In this document: positions 16,656-25,674 of the stretch, in pieces
Numbering within the stretch: position 1 is the first letter of the stretch
Layout: every line of letters starts with the position of its first letter
From: an uncultured Bacilli bacterium
GTDB taxonomy: Bacteria; Bacillota_I; Bacilli_A; RF39; UBA660
DNA length: 37,715 bases
Reading direction: 5' to 3'
Assembly: GCA_934098375.1 (NCBI GenBank)
Contig: CAKOOC010000008.1
Coordinates: 1-37,715, forward strand
Made by a program: the position numbers and the translations under genes
The notes under the pieces: model-generated
Databases searched by the model: none
What the model was told of the DNA's origin: nothing
The model's input: only the letters and a program-made list of their open reading frames with translations

Positions 16656-16687
16656 TAAAAAATAAGGTTTTATTACCCTATTTTTAC
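16656..16687 (-). terminator. Terminator of the 131-residue membrane protein gene
   Basis: AATAAGG (16661-16667) and CCCTATT (16676-16682) pair with one mismatch around an eight-base loop. The minus-strand T run lies at 16656-16660. It abuts the TAA stop at 16684-16686. Confidence 0.6.
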
Positions 16688-17079
16688 TTATAATTAAATT
16701 CAAATTTTGTCGTTTTATCCATACTATATAAAATTAAATGTTCATTAGGATTCAAATATATTTCATTTGATAAAGAACTATCAATAATATTATTATTGCC
16801 ATCCATTTTATATAAATACAATGTTGAATTTAATTTCACAAAATTACGTTCTACATCTCTTATTTCTAAATTTAATTTACATTTTTCATCATTTGGTGCA
16901 AAACTAATTTTATTGCCTGTAAGCACATCATAATTTTCATGAGTACTTCCGCAATTTATATATAACTTTTTAGTATCGTCAAGTGGCGTAATTTCCTTAA
17001 ACGCTACATATATTAATAACGCTATTAATAGTACTGGTATTATAATTAATAGTATTTTTTTTACTTTTTTCACAATCAT
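16684..17079 (-). CDS. Small single-TM extracytoplasmic protein
   Basis: The open frame of 131 residues has a basic N-terminus (KKVKKI), one membrane helix (about 8-26) and an extracytoplasmic domain with two cysteines (YINCGS and DEKCKL, about residues 43 and 67) that could form a disulfide. The domain is mostly strands (KLNSTLYLYKMDG). I do not recognise the family. A GTG at 17073 has a GAGGG site at better spacing than the ATG at 17079, so the true start may be two codons later. It lies just upstream of the cadherin-like gene on the same strand, but an intervening hairpin suggests separate transcripts. Confidence 0.6.
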   Translation of the reverse strand: MIVKKVKKILLIIIPVLLIALLIYVAFKEITPLDDTKKLYINCGSTHENYDVLTGNKISFAPNDEKCKLNLEIRDVERNFVKLNSTLYLYKMDGNNNIIDSSLSNEIYLNPNEHLILYSMDKTTKFEFNYK

Positions 17080-17171
17080 CCCTCAATATCTATAATCATT
17101 ATACCAATTATTAGCAAAATAATAAACTATTTAAAAATTTCTTTTTCTTAAATTTTCATATCTTAAAATTT

Positions 17172-17441
17172 TTAATTTTCCACTTCATTATTATCTTCTT
17201 TTTTTATATTTGGTAAGGCATCATAAATACCGCCTGCACTTAAAGAAGCAATTAAAGCACTAATTACTGCTTTATAAATATTTTCGTCAAGTCCTGTCAT
17301 ATAAACAATAAATCCAGATACAATTCCAATAAGAATATTTTGATATGGAATATATTTTTTATTAACAATTTTTAATTTTTTACTTATAAATCCAATTACT
17401 AATGTAACAAACGATATAATACTAGTTATTGTTATTTCCAT
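17172..17441 (-). CDS. Holin-like small membrane protein
   Basis: From ATG 17441 this is 89 residues with about three membrane segments. The hairpin around KKLKIVNKKYIPYQNILIGI and the later ALIASLSAGGIYDALPN match phage holin-like proteins, which have the same KYIPxQN turn and a small-residue SAGGIYD helix. Holins make membrane holes that let murein hydrolases reach the wall. The open frame extends to a GTG at 17450, but ATG 17441 has AAGTGA at better spacing. It overlaps the coiled-coil gene upstream. No phage structural genes or adjacent intact lysin are present, so this may be a domesticated holin. Confidence 0.6.
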   Translation of the reverse strand: MEITITSIISFVTLVIGFISKKLKIVNKKYIPYQNILIGIVSGFIVYMTGLDENIYKAVISALIASLSAGGIYDALPNIKKEDNNEVEN

Positions 17442-17649
17442 CTTTATCACTTCTTTCCAATTTGTTTTCTAATAAAATTATCGTTTTTTCTTGATTATTT
17501 AATTTTTCTACTGTTTCATCCATTGTTTTCTTAAGGCAACTTACCGCAAAATTAAGCTTATTAATAGTAGTATTAAGCTTTATAATAGGCGTTACTATTG
17601 ATATTAAAGAAACTACAATACCAACGATTAATACAATTTGATTGTCCAT
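17422..17649 (-). CDS. XhlA-like membrane protein with coiled coil
   Basis: This 75-residue protein has one membrane helix at the N-terminus (about 5-23) and a predicted coiled coil (about 28-68) rich in Leu, Asn and Lys, ending in a polar GNNNN tail. The size and its place directly before a holin-like gene resemble XhlA, which acts with the XhlB holin in Bacillus PBSX. The gene order and overlap (about 20-29 bases) suggest a single functional pair. AGGTGAT precedes the ATG, and the upstream minus strand has a TATAAT. XhlA identity is inferred from layout, not from a strong motif. Confidence 0.5.
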   Translation of the reverse strand: MDNQIVLIVGIVVSLISIVTPIIKLNTTINKLNFAVSCLKKTMDETVEKLNNQEKTIILLENKLERSDKDGNNNN

Positions 17650-17718
17650 ATTATCACCTATAATATTATATGAATTAAATTTTGAAAAGAAAGAGCACTT
17701 GTACCAACATCGGTAAAG

Positions 17719-17747
17719 TTGCGATTATCCCATAAAAATGATATAAT
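17719..17747 (+). promoter_or_regulatory. Promoter of the YfhO-LtaS fusion gene
   Basis: TTGCGA (17719-17724) and TATAAT (17742-17747) are 17 bases apart. The start codon is 26 bases downstream of the -10 box, with GAGAGG in front. The divergent holin pair has its own TATAAT on the minus strand near its start. Confidence 0.72.
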
Positions 17748-17772
17748 CTAGGCTAATTGAGAGGTAGTAAAA

Positions 17773-20700
17773 ATGAAGAAATTAGAAAAAAAAGATTATT
17801 TATATTTAAGTATATTTTTAGTTATAGTAACGATTTTTATCGGAATTTTATCTTTTAAAGGTTATATCTTTGGATCAAACGTTGATTGGTTAAATCAGTA
17901 CATCACTATTCCGGAATATTTTAGAATGCTCTTTTATAAAACGGGAAAAATAATTCCTGAGTTTGCCTTAAATCTAGGTTTAGGTCAAAATATATATTAT
18001 TTTTCTTATTATGGCTTATTAAGCCCACTAATTTTACTCTCATACTTTCTTCCCTTTATCCCTATGTACATTTACATTCCTAGTATTAGTATAATTAGTC
18101 TTTTAGTTTCTTTATTTATGTTTTATAAATGGATTAATAATAAGTATAATAGTAAAATTGCTTTTTTAAGCACTGCAATTTTATTACTTAACAGTACCTT
18201 TTTTTACCATTTTCATCGCCATCTAATGTTTGTCATTTATATGCCATTTATGATTGGTGCTTTGATGAGTGTCGACTATTATTTTGAAAAGAAAAAACCT
18301 GTACCTCTTATCATTTGTACCGTTTTAATGATCATGACCAGTTATTATTTCAGTGTTTCTGGCATTATTACTATCGGAATTTATACTCTTTATAAATTAT
18401 TAAAAAATAACAATTATAATAGAAATCAATTATTTAAAATTATCGGATATGTATCCTTAGCAATCCTTATGGCTAGTATAATATTAATACCTACTGTATA
18501 CGCTCTTTTTGTTGGAAGATCATCAACAAGTAATGCTATAAATTATAGTCTTATTGATTTATTTAACCCTAAAATCGGATATGATAAAACATTCTATTTT
18601 TCTTACTATTCCTGGGGTATAACTATGATTTATATCATTACTATAATTTGGGAAATTATTAATAAAAAGAAGGGCTTTTACTTTTTAGCTATTATTTCAT
18701 CTTTATATATCTTAATACCTTTATGTAGTTATGTTTTAAACGGATTTATGTACATAGACGGAAAATGCTTTATTCCTTTCTTACCCTTAATGATTTTACA
18801 AATAAGTGAGTTTTTTAAAAACGTCGAAAATCAAAAAGTTAATTATCATAAATTAATAAGTATAACAATACCCGTAAGTATTTTTCTTATCTTTATTGCA
18901 ATCAAAAGTTATAGTCTTCCTCTTATTATCTTAGATAGCACCTTAATGTTAATATCTTTATACTTATTAACAAAAAAGAAAAAAACATATATTATTTACA
19001 TCCCAATGTATTTAGTTTTAATTGGTTCTCTTATTGGTACATCTTTAAATGAAAGTTATGCTAAATTTACCACTATAAAGGATATAAATAATGAAAGTTA
19101 CTATAAACTAACTGAAGAAATAGTTGACAATAATTTATATCGTACTACGATTGAAGATAATATTTTAAGTAATTCTAACAAAGTTTATAATATTGACAAT
19201 TTAAAATCCTCTATATATTCATCTTACTCAAACAAAAGTTATATGAACTTTGTCCGCAATATCTTTCAAAATGAAGTTTTAAACCGAGATAATACTACCA
19301 TTACAGAAGCACAAAACATTCTATATGACTATTATATCGGAGCAAAATATTTAATAACTAGTAAAGATGCTCCTATTGGTTACACCAAAGTTACTGAAGA
19401 AAACGGCAAAAGCCTTTATATAAACGATGATGTATTACCTGTTGGTTATAGCAGTAGTAAAATTATGAGTTTAAGAGAGTTTAACACTTTATCTTATCCT
19501 GAAACTATTGATGCCCTTTTAAATTACGTTATTGTTGATCGAAGCGTTAATGATGTTTATAAAAAAGGTAATGTTAAAAATTATAAAAGTGCTTATGAAA
19601 TTACCGAATTAAATAATATTACTTATAATGAAGAAAATGGTCATTATATTATCGAAACAAATAGTGATAATAACGTAAAAATTAAACTTAATACACCAAT
19701 TAATAATGAAATATTTATCATAAAATTTAAAACGAATAAACAAAAAGATGGTTTTGCCTGTAGTAGTAACATAACTATAAATGGCGTAACTAATGCACTT
19801 TCTTGTTCCAACTGGAAATATCATAACAATAACAATACTTTTGAATATGTTCTATCATCAAATAATACTATTTCTGAATTAAATATTACATTTTCTAAAG
19901 GATCATTTGATATAAGTGATATCGAATTATATACAATTAATTATAACCAAATAAAAAATATTAAAAATAGCGTTGATGAAATAGTTTTTGATGAAGTTAA
20001 GAAAACCAATTATCTTACAGGAACAATTAATGTAAGAGAAGATGGTTATATTAAACTTACTATTCCTTACGAAAAAAGAGGATTTAAAGTATATATTGAT
20101 GATAACCGTGTCGACACAGTTAAAGTAGATGATGCTTTCTTAGGATTTGCAATAACTGAAGGAACCCATAAAATAGAAATTGTCTATCATACTCCATTTT
20201 TAAAAACAGCTAAAATTGCGTCTTTAGTTGGTTTAGTAATATTAATATCAATTATCATTTATCAAAAATTTACAAAACAAATTAAACGTATTAGTAATAA
20301 AATAAGTAGTTTTGTCAAAGAGAATTTTCTTAAATTAAAAACCATTATCAAAAAATTTACCAAAGAAAATAAATATTATATCTTCTTATTCTTATCATTA
20401 TATATATTAGATTTAGCCTTAAGACTATTCTATAATCATAAAGTTGGTTTTTACTTCTGGTTTATGCCTATGCCTAATTTATTTAGTATTTTATGGTTAT
20501 CGTTTATTTTAATTTTGGTAAAATCACTAAATAAAACAGCTGGTAAAATTGTATACTTAATATTCTATATTTTTTCTTTAGTTATGTTCTTAGTTCATGC
20601 AGTTTACTTTTCATACTTTAACATGTTCTTTGATTACAGCGTTATGGCCGTTGCTGGTGAAGGAACCGAATATTATGACACTGTCCTTTTAAATATTAAA

Positions 20701-22176
20701 TACTGGGTTGTAATTGTATTTATTTTAAGTATATATCTAAATATTAAAGGACTTAAAAAAGCCGAATTTAGTAAAAAAACAAATTATAAAAAAGCCGGAA
20801 TTATAATTTTATCTTTCTTAATTATTAGATTTTTAATGCCAAACTTATATGGTACTAAAAATGCTGAAGTTGAATGGGATGACTGGCGAAACTCCCGAAG
20901 AATTTATGAAAACTTTAATGACAACAATAAAAGCATGATGGTTTCTGGTATGTTTGAATATAACGTTAGAAACTTCTATATTAATTTTATCAAAGATAAT
21001 AACACTTTATCAAATGCAGAAAAAGAAGTGCTCGATGAAAACTTCAAAGAAAACATTCATAGTGAAACAAATAATTATACTGGCATTTTTAAAGGAAAAA
21101 ATTTAATCTTATTACAATTAGAAAGTATTGACGAATTCTTACTTGATAAAAACATTATGCCTACATTCTATAAATTATCTAAAAATTCTCTAAATTTTAC
21201 CAACCATTATTCATTTACATCAGGTGGTGGTTCAACATTTAACTCCGAATTTATGGTAAATACCGGTTACTCAAGTGCTTATAACTATAATCAAAGTGCT
21301 TATACTTTTAGCCGTAACACTTACTCATACTCACTACCTAATCTATTTAAAAATCTTGGTTACACCGTTAATGCTTTCCATATGAATAGTAAAGAATATT
21401 ACTCTAGAGGCGTAAATTATAAAGCCTTCGGATACGATTCATATAATGGACTAAAAGACTTAGATATCTATCATAATAATGAATTCTGGTTAGATACCGA
21501 GCTAATCAAAAATGAAACTTTTGCAAACATGATATTAAATAATAGTCAGCCAAGTGTTTCTTACATTATTACATACTCAGCTCACATGCCTTATAAAACA
21601 TCTAAAGGAACCTGTAAAATGCTTACTGATGAAGTTGGATTATCAGAATTTGATTGTTTAAAATTACAAGCTAAAGAAACCGATGATTTAATTAAATTAT
21701 TATTAGAAAAATTAAAAGAAAAAAATATGTTAGATGATACTGTATTAGTTATTTATGCAGATCATTATGACTATACTATCGAAGATAAAGAAATTTTAAA
21801 CAAATATAAAGAAACTAGTAACAATTTAATAAACCACACTCCATTCATTATTTATAATAATGGTAAAGTTGTTAAAAATATTAAACAAGTTAATTCTCAA
21901 TTAGATATCTTACCAACTGTTTTAAACTTATTCGGTATTGAATATAATCAAAATAACTATATTGGCCGTGACATTCTAAGTAAAAATTATGATCCACTTG
22001 TCTTCTTCCCTGATGGTTCATGGTATAATGGCAAAACTTATGTTGCTAATGGAGAATATCAAAGTGGTCAAAAAATGAAACAAAAAGTATTAAATAAATA
22101 TAATTTAATTGTTAAAAAGAAAATGCTTTTAAATGATGCTGTTATAAAGTCGGACTATTTTAAAGGTAAGAAATGA
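17773..22176 (+). CDS. Fusion of YfhO-type membrane glycosyltransferase and LtaS-type lipoteichoic acid synthase
   Basis: This is one uninterrupted 1467-residue frame. Residues 1 to about 835 have the layout of YfhO family GT-C proteins: many membrane helices, an early loop GSNVDWLNQY (34-43, Asp 38), a soluble domain (about 430-800) and a final helix (813-833). YfhO adds sugar to LTA in Bacillus. Residues from about 866 are a complete LtaS: membrane helices, then a sulfatase-fold domain with QLESIDEF (E1117), GGGSTFNSEF (T1155, aligned with the nucleophilic Thr of S. aureus LtaS), SAHMPY (H1271) and YADHYDY (D1330, H1331). LtaS polymerises glycerol phosphate from phosphatidylglycerol. Total length roughly equals YfhO plus LtaS, and the junction is in frame. 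A terminator follows. The fusion implies coupled polymerisation and glycosylation, an inference. The UgtP-like enzyme would supply the anchor. Confidence 0.85.
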   Translation: MKKLEKKDYLYLSIFLVIVTIFIGILSFKGYIFGSNVDWLNQYITIPEYFRMLFYKTGKIIPEFALNLGLGQNIYYFSYYGLLSPLILLSYFLPFIPMYIYIPSISIISLLVSLFMFYKWINNKYNSKIAFLSTAILLLNSTFFYHFHRHLMFVIYMPFMIGALMSVDYYFEKKKPVPLIICTVLMIMTSYYFSVSGIITIGIYTLYKLLKNNNYNRNQLFKIIGYVSLAILMASIILIPTVYALFVGRSSTSNAINYSLIDLFNPKIGYDKTFYFSYYSWGITMIYIITIIWEIINKKKGFYFLAIISSLYILIPLCSYVLNGFMYIDGKCFIPFLPLMILQISEFFKNVENQKVNYHKLISITIPVSIFLIFIAIKSYSLPLIILDSTLMLISLYLLTKKKKTYIIYIPMYLVLIGSLIGTSLNESYAKFTTIKDINNESYYKLTEEIVDNNLYRTTIEDNILSNSNKVYNIDNLKSSIYSSYSNKSYMNFVRNIFQNEVLNRDNTTITEAQNILYDYYIGAKYLITSKDAPIGYTKVTEENGKSLYINDDVLPVGYSSSKIMSLREFNTLSYPETIDALLNYVIVDRSVNDVYKKGNVKNYKSAYEITELNNITYNEENGHYIIETNSDNNVKIKLNTPINNEIFIIKFKTNKQKDGFACSSNITINGVTNALSCSNWKYHNNNNTFEYVLSSNNTISELNITFSKGSFDISDIELYTINYNQIKNIKNSVDEIVFDEVKKTNYLTGTINVREDGYIKLTIPYEKRGFKVYIDDNRVDTVKVDDAFLGFAITEGTHKIEIVYHTPFLKTAKIASLVGLVILISIIIYQKFTKQIKRISNKISSFVKENFLKLKTIIKKFTKENKYYIFLFLSLYILDLALRLFYNHKVGFYFWFMPMPNLFSILWLSFILILVKSLNKTAGKIVYLIFYIFSLVMFLVHAVYFSYFNMFFDYSVMAVAGEGTEYYDTVLLNIKYWVVIVFILSIYLNIKGLKKAEFSKKTNYKKAGIIILSFLIIRFLMPNLYGTKNAEVEWDDWRNSRRIYENFNDNNKSMMVSGMFEYNVRNFYINFIKDNNTLSNAEKEVLDENFKENIHSETNNYTGIFKGKNLILLQLESIDEFLLDKNIMPTFYKLSKNSLNFTNHYSFTSGGGSTFNSEFMVNTGYSSAYNYNQSAYTFSRNTYSYSLPNLFKNLGYTVNAFHMNSKEYYSRGVNYKAFGYDSYNGLKDLDIYHNNEFWLDTELIKNETFANMILNNSQPSVSYIITYSAHMPYKTSKGTCKMLTDEVGLSEFDCLKLQAKETDDLIKLLLEKLKEKNMLDDTVLVIYADHYDYTIEDKEILNKYKETSNNLINHTPFIIYNNGKVVKNIKQVNSQLDILPTVLNLFGIEYNQNNYIGRDILSKNYDPLVFFPDGSWYNGKTYVANGEYQSGQKMKQKVLNKYNLIVKKKMLLNDAVIKSDYFKGKK

Positions 22177-22210
22177 GATGTGCTTTCATAAGTGCATCTT
22201 TTAATTTTTT
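22176..22210 (+). terminator. Terminator of the YfhO-LtaS fusion gene
   Basis: A 10-bp stem (AGATGTGCTT, 22176-22185, with AAGTGCATCT, 22190-22199, two G-U pairs) has loop TCAT and is followed by T-rich DNA. It begins on the last base of the TGA stop. Confidence 0.8.
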
Positions 22211-22234
22211 ATTTATAAAATACCAATTATAGTG

Positions 22235-22253
22235 TATAATCAATAATAGGGTG
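22235..22253 (+). promoter_or_regulatory. -10 box and ribosome binding site of the LCP gene
   Basis: TATAAT at 22235-22240 has only a poor -35 (TTTATA, 22212-22217, spacer 17). AGGGTG at 22248-22253 sits 6 bases before ATG 22260 and contains the GTG at 22251, so ATG 22260 is the start rather than that GTG. Confidence 0.5.
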
Positions 22254-22259
22254 CTTAGC

Positions 22260-24200
22260 ATGAATAAAAAAAGAAAATTTTCCAACCTATTTAAAAAACT
22301 CAAGAAAGTAAAATTGGGTTATAAACTAATTTTTATAATTACAACTATTATATACTTAGCAAGTTTAAGTTTATTAATATATAATATTTTATTATTAACT
22401 GGCATTGAAACCTTACTTAGAGTATTTGTTATCATTACTTTAATTATCTATTTTGTCATTTTTTTAATACTGTCCCTGGTCTTATTAATATCTAAAAAGA
22501 ATGTTAAAGCCATTGTAATTTGCATTGTAACCTTTATTTTTGCTGCTATTAACTTACTAATATCTTATTACATAGATAAAACCTATAATATTGTTGATGA
22601 TTTAAGCAAAGATAAAATAATTTATACAACTGATTTAATTACGTTAAATAAGGATATAGATATAAAAACAGTAGGTATATTAAAAAATGAAGAAGATGTT
22701 GAAGGGTACATATTACCTCAAGAATATATTGCAAGTAACAATAAAAAATACAAAATAACTAATTATGAAAACAATGAATTATTATTAAAAGCCTTATATG
22801 ATGGTGAAATAGATGGTGCTTTTATAACATCAAACTACGTTCTAAAATATCGCAATATTGAAAAATTTGAAAATATTGAAGCAGAAACAAAAGTAATTGA
22901 TAGTTATAGTAAAAAGTTAGATAACCAAGATACAGTAATTTCCACTGGCAAAAGCGTAACTGAACCATTTACAGTATTATTATTAGGTGTAGACTCTGAG
23001 TATGACGGCTTAAGTAACAACGCTGCCTTTAATGGCGACTCTATAATGTTAATAACTTTTAATCCTAAAACTTTAAATGCCACTGTCTTTAGCATTCCAA
23101 GAGATACTTATGTTCCAATAGCATGTAATAATAACAAAAGTTTTAAAATAAATTCAGCCGCCGGTTATGGAACCAAATGTATGATTGATACTATTCAAAA
23201 TTTGACAAGCATTAATATTGATTATTTTGTAAAGATTAACTTTAAAGGTGTAGTTGCATTAGTCGAAGCATTAGGTGGTATAACTTTAGATATAGATGAA
23301 CCAGACTTTAAAAAGAATCTAAGTGTTGACTGTAAAGGACTTGTTTGTGAGCAAAATTCTAATCGTGAATTTGGCGATAACATAGTTTATATTACACCAG
23401 GCAAAAATGTTACCTTAAATGGTGAACAAGCCCTTGCCTATTCAAGAAATCGTCACCAATGGGCTTTAAGTGATTTCAAAAGAATCGAGCATCAACAAGC
23501 TGTTGTAACCGCTATTGCAAATAAAGCCAAAACCATAAGAAACATTAATACCTTTTATAAAGTATTAAATGCTGTATCTAATAATATTGATACTAATATG
23601 TCAAATAAAGAAATTTTAAATTTCTATAATGTCGGAAAAAATATTTTACTAAATAGTAATTTCTCAGATAATAAATTTATAAATATTCAAAAAACTTATT
23701 TAACCGGATATGACGCAACTTATTATTTAAACGGATATAATGCTTATACATATCAATATTATGAAGAAAGTTTAAATGAAATTGTAACTGCTATGAAAGA
23801 AAACTTAGAAATTCAAAAACCTCAAATGATTAAAGAATTCACTTTCTCCATTAATAAACCATATGAAATACCTGTGATTGGCAAAAAATATTCGAGTGTC
23901 CGTAAAAATGAAGGTCTACCTAATTTTGTAGGTACGAATATATCTTATGTTGAAGATTGGATAAAAACAAGAAGTATTACACTAACAAAAAGTTATAATG
24001 AAAGTAATAGTTGCATTAATGATAGTATCCTAGAACAAAGCGTTCATGCAGGAACAATTACAACTAATATAACCACTTTAAATGTAACCGTTTGTAAAAA
24101 TATAGTTGATCCAAAACCTAACGAAAGTAAAGTACCTACCGAAGAAGAACTTATTGATGAACCAATTGAAAATTTAATTGGTCCTAGAGAAGACGATTAA
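22260..24200 (+). CDS. LytR-CpsA-Psr (LCP) family ligase with PASTA-like C-terminus
   Basis: The 646-residue protein has three membrane helices in the first 115 residues, an extracytoplasmic accessory domain (about 120-225), the LCP domain (about 237-415) and a C-terminal PASTA-like repeat (about 552-620, PNFVGTNISYVEDWIKTR). LCP signatures are FTVLLLGVDSEYDG, NGDSIMLITFNP, SIPRDTYV, SRNRHQWALSDFKRIEHQQA (R396, R398, R408 bind the lipid pyrophosphate). LCP enzymes move wall teichoic acid or capsule-type polymers from undecaprenyl pyrophosphate to peptidoglycan outside the membrane. The multi-helix start with an accessory domain is like CpsA. PASTA repeats on an LCP protein are less usual and could direct it to nascent wall. 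It directly follows the LTA synthase fusion. Confidence 0.9.
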   Translation: MNKKRKFSNLFKKLKKVKLGYKLIFIITTIIYLASLSLLIYNILLLTGIETLLRVFVIITLIIYFVIFLILSLVLLISKKNVKAIVICIVTFIFAAINLLISYYIDKTYNIVDDLSKDKIIYTTDLITLNKDIDIKTVGILKNEEDVEGYILPQEYIASNNKKYKITNYENNELLLKALYDGEIDGAFITSNYVLKYRNIEKFENIEAETKVIDSYSKKLDNQDTVISTGKSVTEPFTVLLLGVDSEYDGLSNNAAFNGDSIMLITFNPKTLNATVFSIPRDTYVPIACNNNKSFKINSAAGYGTKCMIDTIQNLTSINIDYFVKINFKGVVALVEALGGITLDIDEPDFKKNLSVDCKGLVCEQNSNREFGDNIVYITPGKNVTLNGEQALAYSRNRHQWALSDFKRIEHQQAVVTAIANKAKTIRNINTFYKVLNAVSNNIDTNMSNKEILNFYNVGKNILLNSNFSDNKFINIQKTYLTGYDATYYLNGYNAYTYQYYEESLNEIVTAMKENLEIQKPQMIKEFTFSINKPYEIPVIGKKYSSVRKNEGLPNFVGTNISYVEDWIKTRSITLTKSYNESNSCINDSILEQSVHAGTITTNITTLNVTVCKNIVDPKPNESKVPTEEELIDEPIENLIGPREDD

Positions 24201-24234
24201 AAAATGAACTACAAATAATGTAATTCATTTTTTT
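24199..24234. terminator. Bidirectional terminator between convergent LCP and small membrane protein genes
   Basis: AAAAAATGAA-C-TAC pairs with GTA-A-TTCATTTTTT, one internal mismatch, around an AAATAAT loop. T runs are present on both strands. Confidence 0.75.
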
Positions 24235-24629
24235 ATTTTCTTATTAATTTCTCTAACATTAATACATAATTCATTAAATAATAGCATTAACTCATATATA
24301 ATTCTAAGGCCTAAATTTCCTAATATTAATGTCGTTACAAATTTCCATGATCCAAGATAAGTAAATGAAAATAATGTTATCATAATTGCACTAATTAAAT
24401 AAAGGATTCTAAATAAATCATCTATTATAAAAAATTTGAAATTAACAAAATCATATAATGCTTTCATAAATCCTTTATACTTATCTTTATTCTTTTTACT
24501 AAACACTGTATAGTATAATGTAATACCACCAACTATAGCAACAACCACGCTAATTATAGACCATACTAACGTAAAAGAAATTTTATTAGAAGCAGTATTT
24601 ACATAATAATCAACATCATACATATCCAT
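24225..24629 (-). CDS. Small membrane protein, possibly DUF4282-like
   Basis: This 134-residue protein has about three membrane helices (about 21-40, 70-92, 97-120). The segment RILYLISAIMITLFSFTYLGS and then GNLGLRIIYELMLLFNELC resembles the DUF4282 group of small bacterial membrane proteins, but I am not certain. AGGAGAAAGG lies 13 or more bases before ATG 24629, farther than usual, and directly in front of another, out-of-frame ATG that opens an eight-codon ORF. The next ATG (24623) is also possible. It is convergent with the LCP gene and lies downstream of the amidase remnant. Function unknown. Confidence 0.6.
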   Translation of the reverse strand: MDMYDVDYYVNTASNKISFTLVWSIISVVVAIVGGITLYYTVFSKKNKDKYKGFMKALYDFVNFKFFIIDDLFRILYLISAIMITLFSFTYLGSWKFVTTLILGNLGLRIIYELMLLFNELCINVREINKKIKK

Positions 24630-24701
24630 AAATAACTATCATCCTTTCTCCTAATATAATAGCACAAAGTTTTAAGTTATTAAAGAATTATGATTTAAAT
24701 A

Positions 24702-25658
24702 TTAGCTCGGTATAATCAATTTCTGACTAACTGACAAAATGTTAGAATTTAAATTATTTAATTTTTTAATATCGGTTACTGTCGTATTAAAATTCTTAGC
24801 AATATTATATAAAGTATCACCTTTTTTTACCGTATAAGTTTGCGTGCTTACTGTTTGATTTTCACTTTTAGTAGGAATAACTAACTCTTGCCCAATACTT
24901 AAAGAATTAGAGCTTAAATTATTAGCCTTTTTTATTTCATCTACAGTTGTGTTATAATTCCTAGCAATTGAATACAAAGTATCACCTTTTTTTACTGTAT
25001 ATACATTTGAATAATTAGTTTTACCTATAATTAATTTTTGCCCAATTGACAATGTATTAGAACTTAAATTATTCATACTCTTTAACTCATCAACAGTCAA
25101 ATTATATTTTCTAGCAATGCTATAAAGTGAATCTCCCTTTATAACTGTATAATATTCATATCCGTCAACTTCATCATTAGAATTTGTAGAATCTGATTTT
25201 ATCAAAAGTACATCACCAATATTTAAAGTATTACTAGATAGATTATTTAAACTCTTTAACTTTTCCACAGTAAGTCCATAAGTTCTAGCAATACTCCACA
25301 AACTATCACCCTTTTTTACAACATAATAATCACTTCCAGCAACTGGCGTATACTTATATCCACCGTACTCAGCAATTGCTTTTACTACTGCTTCTGCATA
25401 CTTTTCATAATTATTTTTTAGTTTTTGAGCATCCGTCGTATTATCTAAAAATCCATATTCTACAATAACTGTTTGATTATTAGGAGTATCTCGGATAATA
25501 TAATAATAATCCTTTGAAGTGTCAGAAGGTAACCTTCTTTGATAATACTTTCTTACAACCTGTCCAGATTTTTCTAACTCATCTAGTATTTTAGAAGCCA
25601 ATCGGCTATTATTTCGAAGTGCATAAATTACTTCCGCACCTTCGGCACCTGCCGATAG
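24702..25658 (-). pseudogene. 3' remnant of an Amidase_3-LysM cell wall hydrolase, cut by the mobile element
   Basis: The frame is open from 25658, just after an in-frame TGA at 25659-25661, and encodes the C-terminal half of a zinc N-acetylmuramoyl-L-alanine amidase: GAEGAEVIYALRNNSRLA, QRRLPSDTSKDYYYIIRDTP, and VIVEYGFLD (which carries the late catalytic Glu). Four LysM domains follow, each starting YxVxKGDSLxSIA or similar. The signal peptide and the N-terminal part with the first zinc ligands are missing, so it should be inactive. A TTG at 25601 could start a 299-residue fragment without a signal. The break coincides with the left end of the mobile element. The other half should lie beyond the right edge of the window. 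Confidence 0.85.
25642..25655. other. Palindrome at element/amidase junction, candidate attachment core
   Basis: TCGGCA-CC-TGCCGA is a perfect 6-bp inverted repeat with a two-base centre. It lies where amidase homology ends and element DNA begins. Large serine recombinases exchange strands at a two-base core in a partly symmetric site, so this is the best candidate for the left attachment site. The exact crossover cannot be fixed without the other end. Confidence 0.4.
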
Positions 25659-25674
25659 TCAATGTGTAACTAAT

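Noticed and set aside
17172..17649. Prophage remnant around the holin-like pair
   Set aside because: No integrase, capsid, tail or terminase genes nearby; both flanks are envelope genes.
24780..25330. Tandem repeat or CRISPR-like array
   Set aside because: The periodic similarity is four LysM protein domains, with unit length over 150 bases and coding-type divergence.
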